Origin: DATBLE01 sp963719325
GTDB taxonomy: Bacteria > Actinomycetota > Thermoleophilia > Gaiellales > Gaiellaceae
Direction of reading: 5' to 3'
DNA length: 9,150 nucleotides
Assembly: GCA_963719325.1 (NCBI GenBank)
Contig: CAVRBW010000028.1
Span: forward strand, 1-9,150
Shown: positions 4,942-9,150 of the stretch, one piece after another
Numbering within the stretch: position 1 is the stretch's first letter
Layout of the letters: each line of letters opens with the position of its first letter
Translations under genes and position numbers: made by a program
The notes under the pieces: generated by a model
Told to the model about the DNA's origin: nothing
The model's input: the letters and a program-made list of their open reading frames with translations, nothing else
Database searches by the model: none

Positions 4942-7002
4942 ATGGCTCGCACCGCGGCAAGCATCTTCTCGCGCGACATCGCCCTCGCAGCGGTTCGCGG
5001 CTCGTTCCCGAAGCTCGATCCGCGGAGCCAGATCCGCAACCCGGTGATGTTCATCGTCGAGCTCGGCAGCGTGATCACGACCGCGATCTTCGTCCTCGAT
5101 CTCGCGCGAGGGCACACGGGCAGCCTCTGGTTCGTCGGCGTGATCGCCGTCTGGCTCTGGCTCACGGTCCTGTTCGCGAACCTTGCCGAGGCGATCGCCG
5201 AGGGTCGCGGCAAGGCGCAGGCGAACGCCCTGCGGGCGACCAGGACGACGACGCTTGCGCACCGGCGCATGGAGAGCGGCGGAATCGAGCAGGTGCCGGC
5301 TCCCGAGCTGCAGCGAGGCGACATCGTCGTCGTCACTGCCGGCGAGGTCATCCCCGCCGACGGCGACGTGATCGAGGGCGTGGGCTCGGTCGACGAGTCG
5401 GCGATCACCGGTGAGTCCGCACCCGTGATTCGCGAGGCGGGCGGCGACCGATCGGCCGTCACGGGCGGAACGAAGCTGCTCTCGGACCAGCTCGTCATCG
5501 CGGTCACCCAGGAGCCGGGTCAGTCGTTCCTCGACCGCATGATCGCGCTCGTCGAGGGCGCCGAGCGGCGCAAGACCCCGAACGAGATCGCCCTCAACAT
5601 CCTGCTCGCAGGGCTGACGATCACCTTCCTGGCCGCGGTGGTGACGCTCAAGCCGTACGCCGTCTACGCGGGTACGCCGCTCTCGCAGACCGTTCTGATC
5701 GCCCTGCTTGTCGCGCTGATCCCGACGACCATCGGGGCGCTCCTCTCCGCGATCGGCATCGCGGGCATGGACCGGCTCGTCCAGCGGAACGTGCTGGCGA
5801 TGTCGGGCCGCGCGGTCGAGGCCTCAGGCGACGTCGACGTACTGCTGCTCGACAAGACGGGCACGATCACCCTCGGCAACCGCCAGGCTGCCGAGTTCGT
5901 GACGGTCGACGGCGTCAGCCAGGCCGAGCTCGCCGAGGCCGCACAGCTCGCCTCCCTCGCAGACGAGACGCCGGAGGGTCGCTCGATCGTCGTGCTGGCG
6001 AAGGAGGCCTACGGGCTCCGCGGCCGTGAGCTCGCCGAGCACGAGGCCACGTTCATCCCCTTCTCGGCGACGACTCGTATGAGCGGTGTCGACCTGGACG
6101 GCAAGCGCCTGCGCAAGGGAGCTGCGGACGCGATCAAGCAGTTCGTCGCGGAGCAGGGTGGGCGTGCGCCGAGCCAGCTCGACGACGAGGTGAACCGCAT
6201 CGCTCGCGCAGGCGGCACGCCGCTGGTCGTCGCGCAGGACAACTTCGTGCTCGGCGTGATCCATCTCAAGGACATCGTCAAGGGCGGCATGAAGGAGCGG
6301 TTCGACGAGCTGCGCCGGATGGGCATCCGCACGGTGATGATCACGGGCGACAACCCGGTCACCGCCGCGGTGATCGCGCAGGAGTCCGGCGTCGACGACT
6401 TCCTCGCCGAGGCGACTCCGGAGGCGAAGATGGCGCTGATCAAGGAGGAGCAGGCACGTGGGCGGATGGTGGCCATGACGGGCGACGGCACGAACGACGC
6501 GCCCGCGCTTGCCCAGGCCGACGTCGGGGTCGCGATGAACACCGGTACCTCCGCCGCCAAGGAGGCCGGGAACATGGTCGACCTGGACTCGAACCCGACG
6601 AAGCTGATCGAGATCGTCGAGGTCGGCAAGCAGCTGCTGATCACCCGCGGCGCGCTGACCACGTTCTCGATCGCGAACGACGTCGCAAAGTACTTCGCGA
6701 TCCTGCCGGCGATGTTCGCCTTCACGTACGCGGCCAAGAGTGGAGAGCGCGGCCCCCTGGACTCGCTCAACCTGATGGATCTGGGCACGCCGAAGAGCGC
6801 GATCATCTCTGCGATCGTCTTCAACGCGCTCATCATCCCCGCGCTCGTCCCGCTCGCACTCCGCGGCGTGAAGTACCGGGCGATCGGCGCCACCGCCCTC
6901 CTGCGGCGCAACCTGCTGATCTACGGGCTCGGCGGGATGATCCTGCCCTTCGTCGGCATCAAGCTGATCGACCTGGTCGTGCACAACCTCCTGGGCGCGT
7001 GA
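4942..7002 (+). CDS. kdpB: KdpB, P-type ATPase catalytic subunit
   Basis: A 686-aa type IA P-type ATPase (E. coli KdpB is 682 aa) that hydrolyses ATP to drive K+ uptake through KdpA. Seven membrane helices are expected: two near the N-terminus (about 36-82), a pair at 218-273 including PTTIGALLSAIGIAGMDRL, and three at the C-terminal end. The actuator domain carries TGES (156-159). The P-domain has the phosphorylated D304 in DKTGTIT, and GDNPVT (469-474) and GDGTND (514-519). The nucleotide domain has FSATTRMSG (374-382) and KGA (392-394). S159 matches E. coli S162, the inhibitory phosphorylation site at high K+. D580 and K583 in FSIANDVAKY match D583/K586, which couple K+ movement to ATP hydrolysis. 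The ATG is 2 bases after the kdpC stop. All catalytic residues are intact. Confidence 0.97.
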   Translation: MARTAASIFSRDIALAAVRGSFPKLDPRSQIRNPVMFIVELGSVITTAIFVLDLARGHTGSLWFVGVIAVWLWLTVLFANLAEAIAEGRGKAQANALRATRTTTLAHRRMESGGIEQVPAPELQRGDIVVVTAGEVIPADGDVIEGVGSVDESAITGESAPVIREAGGDRSAVTGGTKLLSDQLVIAVTQEPGQSFLDRMIALVEGAERRKTPNEIALNILLAGLTITFLAAVVTLKPYAVYAGTPLSQTVLIALLVALIPTTIGALLSAIGIAGMDRLVQRNVLAMSGRAVEASGDVDVLLLDKTGTITLGNRQAAEFVTVDGVSQAELAEAAQLASLADETPEGRSIVVLAKEAYGLRGRELAEHEATFIPFSATTRMSGVDLDGKRLRKGAADAIKQFVAEQGGRAPSQLDDEVNRIARAGGTPLVVAQDNFVLGVIHLKDIVKGGMKERFDELRRMGIRTVMITGDNPVTAAVIAQESGVDDFLAEATPEAKMALIKEEQARGRMVAMTGDGTNDAPALAQADVGVAMNTGTSAAKEAGNMVDLDSNPTKLIEIVEVGKQLLITRGALTTFSIANDVAKYFAILPAMFAFTYAAKSGERGPLDSLNLMDLGTPKSAIISAIVFNALIIPALVPLALRGVKYRAIGATALLRRNLLIYGLGGMILPFVGIKLIDLVVHNLLGA

Positions 7003-7006
7003 GCGC

Positions 7007-8095
7007 GTGCCGCGGGGCCGCTACCGGATCCTGCTCGGCGCCGTCGCCGGCGTCGGCAAGACCTACCGGATGCTCCAGGAGGGACAGCAGGCGCAGGACG
7101 AGGGCCGCGACGTCGTCATCGGCTATCTCGAGCCGCACGACCGACCCGAGACCGCGGCGCTCGCGGAAGGGCTCGAGGTCGTTCCGCGGCTGCCGGTCAG
7201 CCACGCTGGGCTCGCCCTCGCCGAGATGGACGTCGACGGGGTCATCCGCCGAGAGCCCGAGCTCGCGCTCATCGACGAGCTCGCCCACACGAACGCGCCC
7301 GGCATGCGCAACGAGAAGCGCTACGAAGACATCGAGGCGGTCGTCCAGACCGGGATCGACGTCATCTCCACGGTCAACGTCCAGCACCTCGAGAGCCTCA
7401 ACGACCGCGTCTTCGAGCTGACCGGCGTTCGCGTCCGCGAAACCTTCCCCGACAGCATCCTCGACGATGCCGACGAGGTCGTCCTCGTCGACCTGTCGCC
7501 CGAGACGCTCCAGGAGCGCCTCCGAGCCGGGAAGGTCTACCCGCGCGAGCGGGCCGAGGTCGCGCTCACCAACTTCTTCCGGCTCGACAACCTCGGCGTC
7601 CTCCGGGAGCTCGCCCTCCGCGAGCTGGCCGAGGACGCCGAAGCCCGCCGACAGCCGACGATCCTCAATCCGCTGAGCCAGCAGGCCGTCGCGGAGCGCG
7701 TGCTCGCCCTGGTCGAGCCGCAGCCGAAGTCCCAGCGCATCATCCGGCGCGCGTGGCGCTCAGCGCAGCGGCTCGGGACCGATCTCGACGTGGTCTGGAT
7801 GCGACGCCCCGGGCAGGAGCTGACCCCGGACGAGGCGACGCAGCTCGCGGCCCTCCGGCGCCTGACGGGCATCCTCGGCGTCCACTTCCTCGAGGAGGAA
7901 GGGGACGACCTCGTCGAGACTGTCCGGCGGGTCGCCCGCGAGCGCGACTCGACCTACGTCTTCGTCGGGACTCCCGACGAGCGCCGCCGGGTCGAGATCG
8001 TCCGCGGGTCGCTCCTCTCGAGGATGGTCCGGGAGCTCCCCGGCATCGACATCCGCGTCGTCGCCGACCGCGCGCTCAAGGATGACCTCGGTTGA
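7007..8095 (+). CDS. kdpD: KdpD N-terminal half: soluble KdpD sensor domain plus USP domain, no kinase
   Basis: A 362-aa soluble protein matching the cytoplasmic N-terminal part of KdpD and ending where the membrane segments would begin. Residues 1-210 form the KdpD domain: Walker A in GAVAGVGKTY (11-20, K18/T19), Walker B in LALIDELAHTNAPG (86-99, D90), then GIDVISTVNVQHLESLND (116-133) and VRETFPDSILDDADEVVLVD (143-162). Residues 241-355 form a USP-like domain (QRIIRRAWRSAQRLGTDLDV, and later VGTPDERRRVEIVRGSLLSR). In E. coli this region modulates kinase output and stabilises KdpE on DNA; here it must act in trans with the kinase at 237-1595. The GTG start is 4 bases after the kdpB stop with no clear ribosome binding site, so coupling is likely. 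The S. aureus-type c-di-AMP motif (SxS...FTAxY) is not apparent. Stand-alone KdpD N-terminal proteins are known in cyanobacteria. Confidence 0.93.
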   Translation: MPRGRYRILLGAVAGVGKTYRMLQEGQQAQDEGRDVVIGYLEPHDRPETAALAEGLEVVPRLPVSHAGLALAEMDVDGVIRREPELALIDELAHTNAPGMRNEKRYEDIEAVVQTGIDVISTVNVQHLESLNDRVFELTGVRVRETFPDSILDDADEVVLVDLSPETLQERLRAGKVYPRERAEVALTNFFRLDNLGVLRELALRELAEDAEARRQPTILNPLSQQAVAERVLALVEPQPKSQRIIRRAWRSAQRLGTDLDVVWMRRPGQELTPDEATQLAALRRLTGILGVHFLEEEGDDLVETVRRVARERDSTYVFVGTPDERRRVEIVRGSLLSRMVRELPGIDIRVVADRALKDDLG

Positions 8096-8688
8096 GCCTT
8101 CTGGTCGCGCTGCGCGGAGCTCTCCTGGCGGTGCTCCTTGCGCCGGCTCGCGCCGGCCGCCGGCTGCGGGCACGCCGGTCACGAGCGGGCTCGAGCCGGG
8201 TGCTGGTCCCGTTCACCGGCGGGCATCTCGAGCCGACGGTCCTGGCTGCGGCGATCCGGGTCGCCCGTGCCGAGCAGGCGACACTCGTCGCCGCATACCT
8301 GATTCTCGTCCCCCTCGAGTACTCCCTCGAGGCGTCGATGAGCGAGGAGGTGGGGGTCGCCATCCCCTTGCTCGAAGCGGTCGAGCACGCGTCGCTCAGA
8401 GCCGGTGTCCCGGTCGATGCCCGGGTCGAGACCGGTCGCACGCCCACGCACGCTCTCGAGCGCCTCTGGACCGTCGAGCACTTCGATCGCATCGTCGTTC
8501 CCGCTCCGGCCGGGCGAACGCCCGGCTTCGCGCCCAAGGATTTGCTGTGGATCCTGACGCACGCCCCGAGCGAGACGCTCATCCTTCGGCCCGACCCAGC
8601 CTTCGCTTCCCCCGCCATCCGCTGGACGGAGCACGTTCGAGGGACGACCAGCGAGGGAGGGCTGCGACGGGCGCGGGCAATCGGCTGA
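8092..8688 (+). CDS. Degenerate universal stress protein with N-terminal hydrophobic segment
   Basis: A 198-aa protein. Residues 1-30 are a hydrophobic stretch (LLVALRGALLAVLLAPA) followed by a run of arginines, which could be a membrane anchor. About 34-167 shows the USP alternation of strands and helices: SRVLVPFTGG, ATLVAAYLILVP, VPVDARVETGRTPTHALERL, FDRIVVPAPAG and ETLILRP. The first strand lacks the usual DGS (it reads PFTGG), and the C-terminal G-xx-G-x9-GS nucleotide motif is absent, so ATP binding is doubtful. The start is TTG in a TTGA overlap with the KdpD half, which sets the frame; an ATG at 8082 is in a different frame. The last 30 residues are low in recognisable structure. Its place next to the USP-bearing KdpD half suggests a potassium or osmotic stress role, which is inference. 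Confidence 0.75.
   Translation: MSLLVALRGALLAVLLAPARAGRRLRARRSRAGSSRVLVPFTGGHLEPTVLAAAIRVARAEQATLVAAYLILVPLEYSLEASMSEEVGVAIPLLEAVEHASLRAGVPVDARVETGRTPTHALERLWTVEHFDRIVVPAPAGRTPGFAPKDLLWILTHAPSETLILRPDPAFASPAIRWTEHVRGTTSEGGLRRARAIG
8653..8660 (+). promoter_or_regulatory. Strong Shine-Dalgarno sequence before a non-canonical start
   Basis: GAGGGAGG lies inside the end of the preceding USP gene, 6 bases before ACG 8667. It is among the strongest ribosome binding sites seen in the window, and its spacing points to ACG (or to a lost ATG) as the start of the last gene. Confidence 0.5.
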
Positions 8689-9083
8689 TCGTCGCGTACG
8701 ACGGCTCGGAGGCTGCCCGTCGCGCCCTCGCACGCGCGGCCCAGCTGGGCGGCCCGCAAGAAGCGATCGCCGTCGTCAACGTCATCCCCCACCAGGCGGT
8801 CGGCTCGCGGATCGACCCGATCGGCGATGCGAAACGTGCCCGGCAAGACAGGCTCCTCGACGAGGCCGAGCAGGTGCTCGCCGGCTACGGGCTGGAGGCC
8901 GAGACGATCGCCGCCGTCGGTGAACCCTGCGCCGAGATCCTCGATGCGGCGGAGGTCATGGCCGCCGAGATCATCGTCATCGGCCGGCGTCAACGACGCC
9001 GACCCAGCCTTCGCGGCTCTCTCACGGCAAAGCTCGTTCGCAGCGCCGAGCGCGACGTTCTGATCGTTCACCACGGCGGCTAG
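8667..9083 (+). CDS. Universal stress protein (UspA family), probable ACG start
   Basis: From ACG 8667 the product is 138 aa, the normal size of a single-domain USP. It reads (M)GAGNRLIVAYDGSEAARRAL, the classic first strand with D12 of the DGS loop, followed by AIAVVNVIPH, a long helix RARQDRLLDEAEQVLAGYGL, EPCAEILDAAEVMAAEIIVIG and the last strand DVLIV. The nucleotide-binding motif is altered: G106 is present but the second glycine is Q109, and the gap to G117-S118 is shorter than the usual nine residues after it. No ATG, GTG or TTG lies in frame near the domain boundary. Options are ACG 8667 (strong Shine-Dalgarno 6 bases upstream), CTG 8685 (in a CTGA overlap with the previous stop) or GTG 8547 (which adds 40 residues that are a shadow of the previous gene). 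The USP domain itself is certain; the start is not. Confidence 0.85.
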   Translation, partial: TGAGNRLIVAYDGSEAARRALARAAQLGGPQEAIAVVNVIPHQAVGSRIDPIGDAKRARQDRLLDEAEQVLAGYGLEAETIAAVGEPCAEILDAAEVMAAEIIVIGRRQRRRPSLRGSLTAKLVRSAERDVLIVHHGG

Positions 9084-9150
9084 CGCGGCGGCGAACGGGC
9101 TCGACCCCGCGCCACCGATCCTCGAGTCCGATTTCGCTGGCAGACGCCGT

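Noticed and set aside
8082..8666. ATG-started in-frame extension of the last USP gene.
   Set aside because: It is the shadow of the preceding USP gene, compositionally unlike a USP, and would double the protein length without any domain.
9083..9112. GCGCGG...CCGCGC hairpin just after the last USP gene as an operon terminator.
   Set aside because: Loop of 18 bases, no T-tract, and such pairs are common at this GC content; left unannotated.
9084..9150. Tail of the window searched for a tRNA or the start of another gene.
   Set aside because: A GTCGAGC-like loop on the minus strand looked T-arm-like, but the flanks do not form a 5-pair stem, and no start codon with a ribosome binding site was found.
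1..9150. Mobile elements, CRISPR arrays, toxin-antitoxin or phage-defence genes.
   Set aside because: No transposase, integrase, terminal repeats, spaced direct-repeat array or defence-type domain is visible; the window is a compact housekeeping or stress locus.

Overview
The window holds a complete high-affinity potassium uptake (Kdp) locus from a high-GC bacterium. The GC-rich codon use, the frequent GTG/TTG starts, the 1-4 base overlaps between genes and two promoters that look leaderless all fit an actinobacterium. The protein style suggests a Thermoleophilia-like lineage (Gaiellales/Solirubrobacterales), but that lineage call is inference only.

Layout. At the left edge, on the minus strand, are the first 30 codons of a class I SAM-dependent methyltransferase that runs off the window (1-90). 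Bases 91-236 are a divergent intergenic region with no strong promoter that I can place for the rightward gene. Everything else is on the plus strand. First comes a two-gene regulatory unit: a KdpD C-terminal-half histidine kinase (237-1595) overlapping the response regulator kdpE (1592-2284). A 76-base gap (2285-2360) follows. It carries 11-base-spaced CTTCA repeats, a plausible KdpE operator, and a -10 element placed exactly for a leaderless transcript. Then comes a tightly packed operon: a 27-aa membrane micro-ORF, kdpF (29 aa), a 44-aa membrane micro-ORF, kdpA, kdpC, kdpB, the KdpD N-terminal half (KdpD sensor domain plus USP domain), and two universal-stress-protein (USP) genes. The last 67 bases (9084-9150) show no gene.

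How the parts fit. KdpA is the K+-selective channel-like subunit, KdpB the P-type ATPase motor, KdpC the accessory subunit and KdpF the small stabilising peptide. The sensor is split: the membrane/GAF/kinase half lies upstream with kdpE, and the cytoplasmic Walker-type sensor half lies at the far end of the structural operon. If KdpE controls the promoter at about 2350, the sensory half of its own kinase is made only as part of the induced operon, which would be a built-in feedback loop. Three USP domains in a row (one in the KdpD N-terminal half, two free-standing) end the operon.

Points of interest: the split KdpD, three overlapping membrane micro-ORFs before kdpA, the gene order A-C-B instead of the usual A-B-C, a candidate operator with a leaderless promoter, and a last gene with no ATG/GTG/TTG where a start is expected but a strong Shine-Dalgarno sequence 6 bases before an ACG.
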